Below, piece after piece: positions 41,647 to 54,040 of a DNA stretch of 64,000 bases. The position numbers were made by a program, and so were the translations under genes. The DNA is from Phragmites australis (taxonomy: Eukaryota; Streptophyta; Magnoliopsida; Poales; Poaceae), in assembly GCF_958298935.1 (NCBI RefSeq), contig NC_084939.1, positions 9,625,501-9,689,500 on the forward strand, written 5' to 3'. Position 1 is the first letter of the stretch. Every line of letters begins with the position of its first letter. Under the pieces are notes generated by a model that was given only the letters and a program-made list of their open reading frames with translations, was not told the DNA's origin and did no database searches.

Positions 41647-43897
41647 TCGATGAATTGGCCGGGGCTAGTTGGTTCACCATTTTGGACCTCCAAGCGGGGT
41701 ACCATCAAATTCAGATGGTGATTGGGGATGAATCCAAGACAACATTCAAGATGCATCAAGGCCATTATGAATTTAATGTCATGCCTTATTGATTGACTGG
41801 CGCCCCAACTACTTTTCAGAGCACCATGAACATGATCCTGAATCTTTTGCTATGGAAGGGCGTATTGGTGTTCATCAATTATATATTAGTGTACAATTCA
41901 ACTTTTGAAGAACATCTGAGTACACTCTGGTGGGTCTTTCTCATTCTGGAGGAACACAAGCTGCGAATCAAATGATAAAAATGTGCATTTGGCCATCGCC
42001 AATTGACATGTTATTGGCGCAGTGGGTGTTTCTACAGACACTAAGAACATTCAAGCTATCTGCCGCTATCCACATCCCAATTCAGTGAAAGAAGTCCATG
42101 GCTTTCTTGGTCTCACCGGGTACTACCCAAAATTTGTGCGAAAATTTTGTGTTCTAAGATGCCCGCTTATAGATCTACCGAAGAAGCATACAGTATTCCG
42201 TTGGACTCAACTTGAAGATGAAGCATTCCATTCTCTGAAGGACGCACTGATATCGGCTCTAGTTCTCGCCTTATCCAATTTTACCAGGTTGTTCGAGTTG
42301 GAGACCGATGCATCAGAGAAAGGAATTAGGGTGATACTTATCCAAGATAACCATCCAGTGGCATATCTCGGTAAGGCATTGGGACCGCGGCATCAACAAT
42401 TGTGGACGTATGAGAAAGAATGCCTCGCGATCCTGATGGTCGTCGACCATTGGCGTGCATACCTTCAAACGGGCAAATTTTTCATCCGCATGGATCAACG
42501 CTGTGTAATTCATTTGCAAGATTAACATATCTCTACCCCATGGAAACACAAGGCGATGATGAAATTACAAGGCCTCCAGTATCACATTGTATACAAAAGG
42601 GGTAAGGATAACACAACAGCGAATGTGTTGTCCCGTTGTCGAACGATGAACACTGAGGAAGTGGCGGCTCTGTCCTCACCAGTACCCACATGGATTTCAG
42701 ATATCATGGCAGGGTATCAGTCTGATCCAATTGCTCACAATCTGATCACGAATCTCGTCATGGATCCATCCGCATTTTTAGTTGTGTGATGGTGTCCTGC
42801 GTTACAAGGGGTGCATTTGGGTGGAGTGAAATCAAGCAATGTAGCAGGCCATCTTACAAGCACTTCATGACAGCACCTTTGGTGGCCATTTGGAAATTCA
42901 AGCTACCTATTGCCGCATCTGTAAGTTGTTCGCTTGGCCTAGATTGAAGAAGCATGTGAAGGAATTTGTGGGAACTTGCACAATCTATCATCAGGCGAAG
43001 CCCGGACATGTTTGCTACCCCGGGTTACTCTCGCCATTGCCAGTACCTGAGCATGCATGGAAAATCGTATCTCTGGACTTCATCGACGGGTTGCCCAAGT
43101 CATCCGGCTTCGACAGCATCCTGGTGGTGGTGTACAAGGTCATGAGGTATGCCCATTTCATACCTCTAGTGCATTCATATACTGCATGGCAAGTTGCTCA
43201 AGCGTACCTCTAGAATGTGTACAAATTACATGGCTTACCTTATGCTTGATATCAGATCGCGACCGCATATTCATGAGTGCTATCTGGAAGGATCTTTTCA
43301 AGTTAGCAGGCACCAAATTGCACATGAGCTCCACATATCATCCGCAAACGGACAGGCAAACAGAATGTGTAAACCAGTGTTTTTAGGCTTATTTGCAGTG
43401 TTTCATTCATTCTTGCCCATCCAAATGGCGATTTTGGCTGGCACTCGTGGAATTTTGGTATAATACTTCCTTTCATTCTACACTCGATTGTTCCCCATTT
43501 GAAGCTTTATATGGTCATAGTCCTCAGCATTTTGGTATCCTAGATTCTTTTGATTGTTCTGCTCCAAATTAGTGGAATGGTCACATGAATGACAATTGCG
43601 CACAGAGCTTTTGCAGCAACATCTTCATCGAGCATGTCAGTGCATGAAGCATCAGGTGGCTAAAAAGCACTCGGAGAGATCATTCCAAGACAATGACTAG
43701 ATCTACTTGAAGTTGTAGCCTTATATCCAATCCTTGGTGGCGAATCATGCTAATCATAAACTTTCCTTTCGCTATTTTGACCCGTTTCAAGTGTTGCATC
43801 GTGTGGGAAAGGTGGCCTACAAGCTTCAACTTCTGTCGTTCATCTGCATCCATCCCGTTATACATGTGTCCCAGCTGCATAAGGCGCTACCACCACC
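41647..43897 (+). pseudogene. Element D RT, RNase H and integrase, degenerate
   Basis: RT resumes with ELAGASWFTILDLQAGYHQI (41652 on). The normal catalytic FxDD region reads VFINYILVYN, so the catalytic Asp pair is lost. RNase H follows at 42022-42525 (FELETDASEKGIRVILIQDN), then the linker KRGKDNTTANVLSR. Integrase has the zinc region (42890-43000, CRICKLF and CTIYHQAKP) and the core (SLDFIDGLPKSSGFDSILVV near 43072-43131; SDRDRIFMS near 43254). Many stops and shifts. It ends HVSQLHKALPPP where CACTA element H begins. Confidence 0.85.
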
Positions 43898-46170
43898 CAC
43901 TACTACATAACTGATTTAGTGGGACGCCCCTGTATAGATGGTTACTGTGGAGCCGTCTGTGCAAAGATTATCACAGACAACTCTAAATGGGAACCATCTG
44001 TGATAATGAAGAGACGTGTCCAAAAGTGGTGGGACGCTTTTAGTATAGACGGTTCCCATTTCGAACCGTTTGTAATATTAATACAGACGGCTCGTATTTG
44101 GAGCTGTTTGTAATAAAATGAATATCACAGATAGTTCCAAATAGGAACCATCTGCAATATTAATACAGATGGCTCATATTTGGAGCCGTCTGTAATAAAA
44201 TAAATTTCACATACGGTGCCAAACAGGATCCGTCCATAAAATTAGTACAAACGGCTCCAAATACGAGCCGTCTAAGAAAATGGTCGGGGGAGGTGGGGCA
44301 CTTTGGTACATACAACTGCAAACATAAAGCCATCTGTAATATTAGAACAGTGCATCATCCCCTACCTCCAGATAAAAGCAGAATAGTGACAGCCGAACAG
44401 TGAAGAATAGTGTGTAGCTTTTGGAGGAAGAGGCCGGCGGTTTTCACAAAAAAGTTGTTAGATTTTGGTGAAGACTTGAAGATTTATTGGCATTTGTTAC
44501 TCCAAGGTAAGCATTATGTTTTAATTTGGTTTAGATATGGTTTGGAGAGCTAGCTAGATCAAGATATTTTCCATGATGACATAGTTTTGTTCTATTCATT
44601 AGATGATGTAGAAGATATAGATTTGTGTTCTAATTTAGTCTTGATAGGTCAACTATATCTACATCTAGACTTAGATTTTTTTTTTCATGATGATCTAGAA
44701 TATATTAGTTGTTCTAGATATATATGAAGCTCAAAGTATAAATTAGGTTTAATTATGTGTTACTATAAATGGCTGTTTTGATGTCATAACGGTATTTCAC
44801 GGTGTTGGTAGTTTGATCCATTCTATAACTTGTGATATCTTACTTGTTTCAAACATGGCATGTATAGAATTTTGTTACCTAGATACTAGGGATACTATAC
44901 TTCTCTATTTAAAGTGGTGAAAAAATCTTCCATGATAAAAGTGATAGAATGTTGAGACTTGGGAGCAGTCATGCTATTTTTAGAAAATTTACTATCTTAT
45001 TTTTTAAGGCCAGATTATGTTCATGGCTTTATGACATTGCGTTTTACATGTTGTTGTGATCTATGAGCATATTGATCCTAGCCTTTCTTGGCAATGTATA
45101 TATGTGATGCTGACTAGCTGAGCGGAGTGGAGCTGTGATAGTCATCATCATGCTTATAACGAATATTTTTTATATGGCCAAAGTAGTTTGTATAGGCCCC
45201 TTGTAATTTTTTCCAATGATTATTCTAGTTGTGTGCATGATCTGTCTAGCCTAGCAAAACAATGTCAAACATGACTAGTGATTTGGACATGATGTTCCAG
45301 CTACTTCTTTTTGCTTTTTTTGTTGGCAACAAATTTAATGTCTATTGTCTTTGAATGTTCCTAGGAATGGGAGAGACCAGCTGATGATCCTCTCGATGAC
45401 GATAAAGAAGAGGAACAGGAAGAACAACCACCACAAGAGGATGATCCAGATAAGGAAGAACCTGAGGAAGATGACCCGGACAAGCCAACTGAGTAATTTT
45501 GAATGATCTGGCTGTGGTAGATAGACACTGGGCCAAACAAATGTACCGTATCTTTGGAGAATGTAAGATATATCAGTTCAGTTCAGTTTTAACAGTTAGT
45601 TCTACCGGCTTATATGTGTATGACTTTGTGACCATTGAATGAAGATGTTTGATCTTCCGTGTGTATGATCTATGTATGATCTGTTATGAATGGAGTTTGA
45701 ATCTGTTATTGAATGATCTGTGTATATGATCTATTGTCAGTTTACATTCAATAATACATAAATTCAGTATTGTATAAATAAATATACAGACAACTCTAAT
45801 CCTACAATCGTCTATACAAATACATAACAAACGGCTCTCATTCTGAGCCGTCTGTACTGTTCCTAGTTCACAGATGGCTCGCAATTGGAATCATCTGTAT
45901 TGTATAATGTTCGCAGATGCCTCAGAACTTTGAGCCGTCTGTGATATTTCCATAGTATAGATGGCTCATGACTGGAGCCGTCTGCACTATTCCTAGATCA
46001 CAGACGACTCGAAACTTCAAGTTGTTTGTGATATTTCTATAATACAGACGACTCCAATAATGAGTTATCTGTACAAAAGATTTGTACAGACTCTTTTCCA
46101 CATACAATTCAAAAAATCGTTTCGTACGGAATTTTCGAACCGTCTATATAAATGTTTTCTCTAAGTAGTG
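43898..46170 (+). mobile_element. Element H: deleted CACTA transposon
   Basis: The left end CACTACTACATAA and the inverse of the right end, CACTACTTAGAGAAAAC, give CACTA termini. Both subterminal zones carry many direct and inverse copies of ACAGACGGCTC and GAGCCGTCTGT (43930-44270, 45780-46130). About 2.27 kb long; it retains one exon-like coding segment (45365-45496) but no transposase core. The flanks (ACC and GTG) do not match, so the 3 bp target duplication is not visible. Confidence 0.78.
45365..45496 (+). pseudogene. Terminal exon remnant of a CACTA-encoded acidic protein
   Basis: After an acceptor-like TTCCTAG a 43-codon open frame reads EWERPADDPLDDDKEEEQEE and ends DDPDKPTE at TAA. 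Highly acidic Asp/Glu/Pro tails like this end one of the proteins of grass CACTA elements. The upstream exons are missing or unrecognisable, so it is a leftover of the autonomous parent. Confidence 0.55.
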
Positions 46171-46411
46171 GTGGACATCGAGCCAAGCATGTCTTCCTGA
46201 TCCGGTATCTGAAGGTGATCCAATGCCAGAACTAGAGCAGATTCTTCATCGACTACTGCTGCATCGTCGTGGCTCCAAAGCAGTGGAACAAGTGTTGATC
46301 AAGTGGACAGGACAACCACCAGCTATGGCGACATGGTGTAGTAATTTTGAGCTACGCCATCGATTTCTAGAGGCGTCGGCTTGGGGACAAGCCTGTACTG
46401 AAGGGGGAGGA
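46171..46411 (+). pseudogene. Element D integrase C-terminus with chromodomain-like tail
   Basis: The frame from 46223 reads PELEQILHRLLLHRRGSKAV and EQVLIKWTGQPPAMATW, the chromodomain-type module that lets chromovirus integrases read histone marks. It is the direct continuation of the integrase tail interrupted at 43897. A purine tract GAAGGGGGAGGA (46400-46411) follows, as expected before a 3' LTR. Confidence 0.75.
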
Positions 46412-46575
46412 TGTCACGTCCTCTGCTGCTACTCGGTCGTCAGCACGCACGACTCAGGCTGGAGCTGGAGAATAAATGAATGGTCCTGCAGTCCAGAGGA
46501 ATGGGGCCCGAGTGCGAAAGCCTACTACATGTTATCCCATCGCCGAATGGGCCCAGTGAAGGAAGCGGTGCCGGG
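46412..46575 (+). repeat. Element D 3' LTR, left part
   Basis: It begins TGTCACGTCCTCTGC right after the purine tract. It is cut at 46575 by copia element F. The GC-rich sequence after F (from 54644, GCGCTGAGCGCTGCGG) is a candidate for the rest of the LTR, but no clear target duplication of F confirms it. Confidence 0.6.
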
Positions 46576-46794
46576 TATTATGAACAGACATCACATAGTG
46601 TGATCAATCAACAAAACTACCGTTCGGTTGCAATCAAAGGAAACATCTGTTGGAAGCAACCGTTCACCCCGAACGGACAAGTTTTACATCCCTTAGAATT
46701 ATATAAATATGTAAATACTGTTCATAATAAATATACGATTCATTCTCTCTATTACTCTCTGTCACTACTGTCTACTTGCAACTCTACTCAAACA
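46576..46794 (+). repeat. Element F 5' LTR
   Basis: 219 bp. It matches 54444-54643 except for an extra CTCTATTACTCTCTGTCACT-like insertion near its 3' end. A TATAAATA word lies at about 46703. Confidence 0.88.
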
Positions 46795-46925
46795 CTAGCA
46801 CATAGATTCAACCACTGAGCAATCACTGAGAGCCAACATCACAGAAGAAGAACCAAGGGTCGATCGGCCACCACAGGCACCAGAGGACTCGAAGGTATCT
46901 CCCAGACAAAAAGGTAAAGAAATAG

Positions 46926-47771
46926 ATGGCTTCACCTTCGTCCACCACTGGAGAAATTCTTCGTTGTCTGATGAACTAGGAGGCGGAAGTTCTCCGGCAC
47001 ATCTCGCTGCTCAGCCAACCACGTGCTCGTCACTGTCATCGCGCTCGTACACATGGTCATCGCTGTCGTGGCCACCTCCATGGTCCTCCAAGGGCTCCAG
47101 CAGCCCCTGCAGTGACTCCCGTAGCCACTGTTTCCAATGGCACACCACCCACAATGGCAGTGCGCAGCGGTGCTGCACCTTTCATCAACAGCACACCGGC
47201 GGTGGCATCCGAGGAGGAGGAGGAGGATCCAGAGGAGGAGGAGGATCCGGAGGAGCGCGTGTTGTACTCTCCAGAGTACACTCCGCTGTCTACCTCTATT
47301 CCAGTGCCACCCACTGGCACCTTCACCGACATGGCCAACGCAGCTCCCTCTCCTGCGGTGGCAGAACCCAATCCGGAGACCCGCTGCCCCAATTGGATCT
47401 TCCGGATCCGTCACGGTAGAAGCCTTCCGGGAGCAATGTTGGACTACAGTCCAACCTCTTCTTCCCAGGGCATCAACCTTAATTTGCCGGCCGAGTTATC
47501 TTCCATCGCACTAGCCTTCATCGATTCAAGTTTTGAAGTTGAGGACGATCTCTCCGACGACTCATCCACTAGTATCTCCATGGCTGCCGCGCCGCCCATC
47601 CAAGCCAATGGCTCCCCGGCCTTGAGTACCAGCTCCACCGTGGTTGCTCCCACTGCACTGGCCCAATTCACCCTCCGCCGCTTCGCAATAGTGGCAGCCA
47701 ACCGTCGTCCCGGCCTCCATCCAGGGTCCAGGGCTCTGGCGGCTTCCGACCTCCCCTCCAAAGGCGCCTAA
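46926..47771 (+). pseudogene. Unrecognised GC-rich reading frame in the leader of element F
   Basis: From ATG 46926 a frame MASPSSTTGEILRCL soon stops. A longer frame, 47112-47771 (219 residues), is rich in Pro, Ser, Ala and Glu, with an acidic run EEEEEDPEEEEDPEE and no recognised domain. It is much more GC-rich than gag-pol. It could be an extra element ORF or captured host sequence with decayed frame. No function is proposed. Confidence 0.35.
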
Positions 47772-48360
47772 GCGTGCCGGGGCGTGCGCGTGTGCTTGGG
47801 GAAGGAGCCCGACGGTTCCTCCATGTGCGCATGAGATGGGAAGGGGGCGGCACGCCCCCTCACTGGCGTCCACACCGGGACGCCTCCACCATGGTCGCCC
47901 CCCTCTTCGGCGGTGAGCCCCTCTTCACGGATCGGTCTCGGCCATCCTCCACTGGTGGCCGACCCCTTCCATGGCCATCTCGGCTTCACGGCGGCAAAGG
48001 AGCCCAAGCGGCTCGGACGCAATAGAAGGCGCCTGGCCCGGTGGCTGCCTCCATCCTCGCCGGCTCGGATCAATCCCAATCTCCGGCGAATCCGATGGTT
48101 TCACCGACGCAAGAGTCCATGCGGCTCCAGCGGCTCAGCTTCGGCGATGCGCCTCCGCCAGTGGCTCGGCTTCCATCCGCCGGCTCGGCTACAGCCACCC
48201 CAACCCTCCGGCGAACACCCCCCCACCCTCCGGCGACTCGAGCCCTAGCACAAGGTGGCGGCGGCGCCGCCGCCATAAGACCAGGCAATCTGCCTCTTAT
48301 ATGGGCGGAGGGGAGGGGAAGCCCGTATGGGCTTGAGCTGAAAGGCCAAAAAGGCTAGAG
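47772..48360. other. GC-rich leader sequence of element F, no supported gene
   Basis: Overlapping frames exist on both strands, but this is what high GC produces. A repeat of GGCTCGG/CTCCGGCGA words (48060-48240) is visible. It looks contiguous with the GC-rich frame upstream and may share its origin. Confidence 0.35.
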
Positions 48361-48742
48361 CCCAGGTTAGTTCGGCCCGCCGACCGAAAAATGACTGTGT
48401 ACTTTGGCTATTTTCCAGGAAACCCCTTGGGTTTCATCTATTTCATAGCCAATTCTATTATTTTTATGTTTACAGTACTGTACAATTTATATTTTAGCCC
48501 CTGTCTTTATCTATAATTATGATTCATACTGTTTTATGCTGTAAATATATGTTCTAGACCCTATTTTTTTTAGAAATTTGTTATGTCCCATGCGTTTGCC
48601 CTTGTGCATTCCCTATGACATACATGTATGTTTACAACTTTGTTTTTGCATTTGAAATTATATTTCTTACAAAAATACTTATTACTGCGAATTAAGTGAT
48701 TAACTCTTTCATTTGATATAACACTATGTTCTAAATCTTTGC

Positions 48743-49040
48743 ATATTGGCCATACACTGAGTAGTACTCTAATACTACTACAGGATCTACACTATGTCTA
48801 ACACATAGTGACTATCCTTAAAGTGCGTACCCAATATTAAATTTGGAACCAAGGTCTACACCTTTTCAGGTGATTACCTTAATTCATATCTCATATTGGC
48901 CATACACAAAGTAGTACCCATGTACTACTGTGGGATCTACACTATGTTTACACATAGTGACTATCCTCTACATGCGTACCCAATTTGAATATGAGTTAAA
49001 TGAAGGTATACATCATTTTGGTGATTACCTTTAAAGTGTT
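48743..49040. repeat. Direct duplication of about 150 bp in the element F leader
   Basis: CATATTGGCCATACAC starts both copies (about 48743 and 48893). Both continue with AGTAGTAC...TACTAC, GGATCTACACTATGT, CACATAGTGACTATCCT and GCGTACCCAAT. A third weaker echo (AGGTATACACCATTTAGGTG) follows near 49110. Leader repeats just before the gag start. Confidence 0.8.
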
Positions 49041-49297
49041 AACACAAGATTTCCATAACACAAGGTAGTGGGATTCAAGGCATCTACTACATAATTACAG
49101 ATTATACCCCCACTACTGAAAGGTATACACCATTTAGGTGACTACTTTCAAAGTGTTAGCAACATAATTTGAGGTATACACTATGTACTTTAAGTCTCAA
49201 CTTGACTTTACAGTTTTGCATTATTACAACATTACAATGATTCTTCAATTTACCCACAGTGTAAATTCATTCAATCATTGGTCCATTTGTAGGACAA

Positions 49298-50318
49298 ATG
49301 TCCAACATCAAGTTCGAAAGACTCGAGTTAGATGGCAAAAACTATCTAACATGGGAAATGGAGATGAAGATAAGTCTATCGTCCCGCGGACTTATGACGA
49401 CGATTAATCCTCCTCAACAGGGAGATCCGCCAATTGAAGATCGAATCAAGTATGGGGCTTTATACTTATATAAGGCACCATCTTCATCTAGATTTAAAAT
49501 CTGAATACTTGATGGATAAAAATCCACATGATCTATGGAACTCTCTCAAAGGGCGATATGAACAGCAAAAGGCAGTAATACTGCCTGAAGCACAACGCGA
49601 GTGGTCAAACATTCACCTCCAGGACTTCAAGTCCATTGGAGAATATAAGCATGATGTTCATAAGATCTGCTCTAGGTTGCTATTTTGTGACAAAGCTCCC
49701 ACATATGCGGAGAAAATTGAAAAAACTTTGTCTATAATGCTTCCTGCCCATAGGGTATTGCAACAACAATACCGTGCTAGCAACTATCAGCATTATTCTG
49801 AATTAATTCATACTTTACTTCAGGCTGAAAAACAGGATGAACTTCTTTTGAAGAATCATCACCAGCGCCCTACAGGCACTACCCCTTTACCTGAAGTAAA
49901 CTCTAATATTCAGATTACTAAGAAGTTCAACAGCAACAAACGCCGCCCAAATAACTTCAAAGGCAATAAGAACCGCAACAAGAAGCAGAAATTCCATAGA
50001 AACAGCAAGGGGAGGGGCATTTTCAAGAACAACAAAGATAAATCTAACATTTATCGTAAATGTGGTTGCTACAGCCACACAACTAAGAAATGTCGCACCC
50101 CAAAACACTTGGTTGATCTCTACCTTAAGTCCGTCGAACAAAGCCAACCAACTCAAGGTGGAAGATATGAAGCTCATTTCAATCTTCAACCTGACACCAC
50201 CAAGACGGCAAGTTGTTCCCAAAGTGTTCATCCAGAACCGAACAACGACATCACCCTACAGCAGCAAGAGGACCTTGAGAGCATGGACAATATTCTTGTG
50301 GAATTTTTTTTCCAATGA
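49298..50318 (+). pseudogene. Element F gag with zinc knuckle, one frameshift
   Basis: It starts MSNIKFERLELDGKNYLTWE at 49298, just after an acceptor-like TTTGTAG. A shift near 49470 moves to the frame that reads YLMDKNPHDLWNSLKGRYEQ, LTHTLLQAEKQDE-like residues and the CCHC zinc knuckle YRKCGCYSHTTKKC (about 50053-50094). This is a copia (UBN2/gag_pre) capsid and nucleocapsid protein. The stop at 50316 precedes the protease in a different frame. Confidence 0.85.
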
Positions 50319-50496
50319 CTTAGTTGGAGACCTCAATTAGGCTCCCAACTAATTAAATATTGTTATATCTATGTCCTACATAATGTTGTAATAGGTTGTT
50401 GTCATCATATACTATATTGTATATTCCAATAATGTATCAGCACATTGATACTCAATAAAGTTGTATGTATTCTATATATCTATGAAGAATTTTTAT

Positions 50497-51770
50497 ATAT
50501 AGATGTCTACGGGGGACAATCCAATAGAAGAGAAAATGTGCTTAGTGGATAGCTGTACCACTAACTCTATACAAGGGAGACTAAATATTTCCAAACTCTT
50601 AAAAAGAGTAAAGGAAATATTTTGACAATCGCGAGACACGATGCTCTGATTGTTGGCTCTGGTCGCGCCATAATCACTCTCCCTATGGGTACTAAATTAC
50701 AATCGACGATGCACTATTGTATCCCAATTCAACATGTACCCTACTAAGTTATAGAGATATCTATCACAATTGTTTCCATATCGAAACCCATGATGACAAC
50801 AAAGAGGAATATCTTATCATTACCAAAAATAACGGATATGCCAAACAAATACTAGAGAAAATCTCTCTCTATCTTCAGGATTGTACTATATATACATCAA
50901 ACCCGTACCACATGTTGCATATAAGGTAATTTTTTCAGAATGTTGACACATTCCAAATATGGCATGATCGCCTTGGTCATCCCGGTGTCGGGATGATGCA
51001 AAAAATTATCTACAGTTCAATTGGTCATGGCATGAATACGAACAAATTCCCACAATCTTCGGATTTTGTGTGCACCGCATGTGCCACGGGGAAATTGATT
51101 TTAAGATCCTCTTATCTTAAAATCAGAGCTGAACCACTCAAATTCCTTGAACGTATTCAAGGCGATATATGTGGTCCTATCCAACCATTAACTGGACCAT
51201 TCAGGTACTTCATAGTTCTCATTGACGCATCTACACGATGGTCACATGTGTGTCTATTATCCACATGAAACCATGCTTTTGCCAAAATAATTGCTCAAAT
51301 TATTAAATTGCGAGCACATTATCCTGAACATAGGATACAATCTATTTGAATGGACAATGCGGCTGAATTCACCTCACGTGCCTTCAATGATTATTGTATG
51401 GCCCTAGGAATTCAAGTCCAGCATTCAGTACCATACATCCATACTCAAAATGGTTTGGTTGAATCTCTCATCAAGAGAGTTAACCTTATTGCACGACCAT
51501 TATTACATAATTGTAATTTACCAACTTCATGTTGGGGTCATGTAGTCTTACACGCTGTTGACTTAATTCAATTGCGACCAACTGCATATCACATTGCTTC
51601 CCCACTGCACTTAGTACGTGGAAATCCTCCAAGCATTTTCCATTTGTGAAAGTTCGGTTGCGCTATATACGTACCGATTTCACCATCGCAGTGTACATCA
51701 ATGGGCCCACACAGGAAATTGGGGATCTACGTGGGGTATAACCCTCCGTCGATCATAAAATACCTCGAGC
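50497..51770 (+). pseudogene. Element F protease and integrase, degenerate
   Basis: The protease-like MCLVDSCTTNSI (about 50538) is soon broken. The GAG-pre-integrase block WHDRLGHPGVGMMQK (50960) with its HHCC metal site is followed by the integrase core: GDICGP (first Asp), MDNAAEFTS (second Asp, 51349) and NGLVESLIKR (Glu). Single stops occur at 51267 and 51347, and further ones occur after 51649. Confidence 0.85.
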
Positions 51771-52480
51771 CCCAAACAAGAGACCTATTTACAGCCTGTA
51801 CGCTGATTGTATATTTGATGAGGAGCATTTCCCGGTATTAGAGGGAGATTTCAAGTACCAGAAAGAATGCCAGAAAATCAATTGGAATGCCACAGACATT
51901 TCCTCCTCAGATCCACATACTAAAGAATCTGAACTCCAAGTTCAGCGAATCATAAATTTGCAAAATATTGCAAAAAACCTGCCAGATGCATTTACCGACA
52001 ATAAAGGTGTCACTAAATCCTATATTCATGCTAGGAATATGCCGGAAAGAATGGAGGTACCAAATAAAACCACTCAACTCCCGAATCAAAATAAGAGGGG
52101 GAGAAGTATGGTCATAAAGGATAAAGCTTCTTGCAAGCTACCACGAAAACAGAGGAATTCTTCCTCCAATACAGTAAATGCAAATCAACATCAAGTTGAA
52201 AGACACCCAAGTCCTATGGATACTATACATCCACATCCCAGCTCAACTGTGTACATAAATACTGATGCTGGGACATCGGAACACCCAGACTCAATTGTAA
52301 TGGAAAATCACGATGAGTCACAAACGGTAGATGAAATTTCCATCAATTATACTGATTCTAGAGAATTATTTGATCGAAAGACTACAATTGTTGACACAAA
52401 TTTCTCCTCAACGATTGCAAACGACCTTCTCAATGATCCAGCTCCCAAGACCATGGCAAAATGCTGCAAGCGCTGGGTCT
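51771..52480 (+). pseudogene. Element F linker between integrase and RT
   Basis: An open frame from 51958 (174 residues) is rich in Asn, Ser and Pro, without a domain. It corresponds to the variable region between integrase and RT in copia polyproteins and ends APKTMAKCCKRWV before a TAG stop, where the RT normally continues with W..A. Confidence 0.65.
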
Positions 52481-54040
52481 AGATACAATGGAAGGATGCA
52501 ATCCAGGCAGAATTGCACTCGCTCTCCAAAAGAGAGGTATTCGCATCAGTAATACCTACTCCTCGTAACATTTTCCTGTGGGATACAAATGGGTTTTCAT
52601 CCACAAACGGAATGAAAATAACGAGGTGGTGAGATATAAAGCGAGGCTTATAGCACAAGGGTTCACGCAGAGACCCGACATTGATTTCAATGAGACTTAT
52701 TCTCTAGTGATGAATGGAATCACATTTCGATATCTAATTTTATTGGCAGTACAAAATCATCTATCTATTCAGTTGATAGATGTAGTGACCGCATACCTAT
52801 ATGGGTCACTTGATTCGGACATATATATGAAAGTCCCCGAAGGACTTGACATTCCAAATCCAAACGCAAACCGCAACATGTATTGTGTAAAGCTTAAAAA
52901 GTCACTATATGGCTTAAAGCAGTCGAGAAGAATGTGATACAACTGGCTAAAAGAGTTCCTTCTCCAAAAAGGTACTCTAACAATGATGATTGCCCATGTG
53001 TCTTCATAAAGAAGTCCTCAACAGGATTTTGTATTATCTCTGTCTATGTTGATGATCTGAATATCATTGGAAATACAGAACATATAGATGAAGTACGCAA
53101 TCATCTAAAGACGGAATTTGAAATGAAGGATTTGGGTAAAACCAAATTTTACTTGGGTATACAACTTGAGCATCGTCCTTTAGGAATACTAGTACACCAA
53201 GCCGCATATACCCAGAAAATATTAGAAAAATTCAATATGGACAAATCATATCCATTCAAGACTCCCATGGTCGTCCGATCTCTTGATATGGAGAAAGAAC
53301 CATTTAGACCATAGGAGGAAGGAGAAGAGATACTGGGACCCGACGTTCCTTATCTCAGTGTCATTAGAGCGCTTATATATCTTGCAAATTGCACCAGGCC
53401 TGATATCACATTTGCAGTGAACTTACTAGCTAGGCATAGTGCTGCTCCAACTAAATGTCATTAGGCGGAAGTCAAGAATCTTACGATATCTCCAAGGCAC
53501 TAAAAATCTTGGTCTTTTCTTTCAAAGAAAACAAGATATGAATATAATTGGATACACTGACGCTGGCTACTTATCAGATCCCTATAATGCTAGGTCACAG
53601 ACAGATTTCGTGTTCTTACACGGTGGAACAGCCATTTCTTGGAAGTCTTCGAAACAGACTCTGGTGGCTACATCCATAAATCATTCTAAAATAATTGCAT
53701 TATATGAAGCATCACGTGAATACGTATGGCTTCGTAGAATGATCAACTACATACAACAGTCATGTGGTATTGGTTTTATTGAATCACCAATAATTATATA
53801 TGAAGATAATTCTGCATGTATTGCTCAAATGCAAACATGTTACATAAAGAACAATATTACTAAACATATTGTCTCTAAAATGTTCTATCCTCATGGATTG
53901 CAAAATAATGGGGAAATATAAATCTTGCAAATTAAATCATATGATAATCTCGCTGATTTGTTCACTAAATCCTTACCAACTTCTACATTCCAAAAATATG
54001 TTCATGAAATTGGTATGCAACGACTACGAGATTTGTAAGG
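52481..54040 (+). pseudogene. Element F reverse transcriptase and RNase H, degenerate
   Basis: The RVT_2 RT starts YKWVFIHKRNENNEVVRYKA. It contains ARLIAQGFTQ and QLIDVVTAYLYGSLDSDIYM, and the catalytic YVDD in ISVYVDDLNIIGN (near 53040-53070). RNase H follows with GYTDAGYLSDPYNARSQT, LVATSINHSKIIALYEA and IYEDNSACIA. Shifts and stops at about 52935, 53312 and 53460 break it. The end reads DLFTKSLPTSTFQKYVHEI near 53950-54010, the standard copia C-terminus. Confidence 0.87.

Larger units (their letters stand above)
22250..46575 (+). mobile_element. Element D: chromovirus-like gypsy, split by G/E and CACTA H
   Basis: Collinear plus-strand pieces make one degenerate element: gag 22250-23180, protease 23500-23810, RT start 23811-23847, RT to integrase 41647-43897, chromodomain tail 46171-46411, and a 3' LTR starting at 46412 after a purine tract. 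The RT is cut at IDELLD by element G, with TCGAT on both sides. The C-terminal tail is cut by CACTA element H. The left boundary could not be placed. All coding parts carry stops and shifts. Confidence 0.78.

Noticed and set aside
43895..46173. A 3 bp target duplication for CACTA H
   Set aside because: Flanks are ACC and GTG; no match, so none is claimed.
47774..48358. Host genes in overlapping frames on both strands of the GC-rich block
   Set aside because: No domain, no splice sites, and open frames on several strands at once, as expected from high GC.
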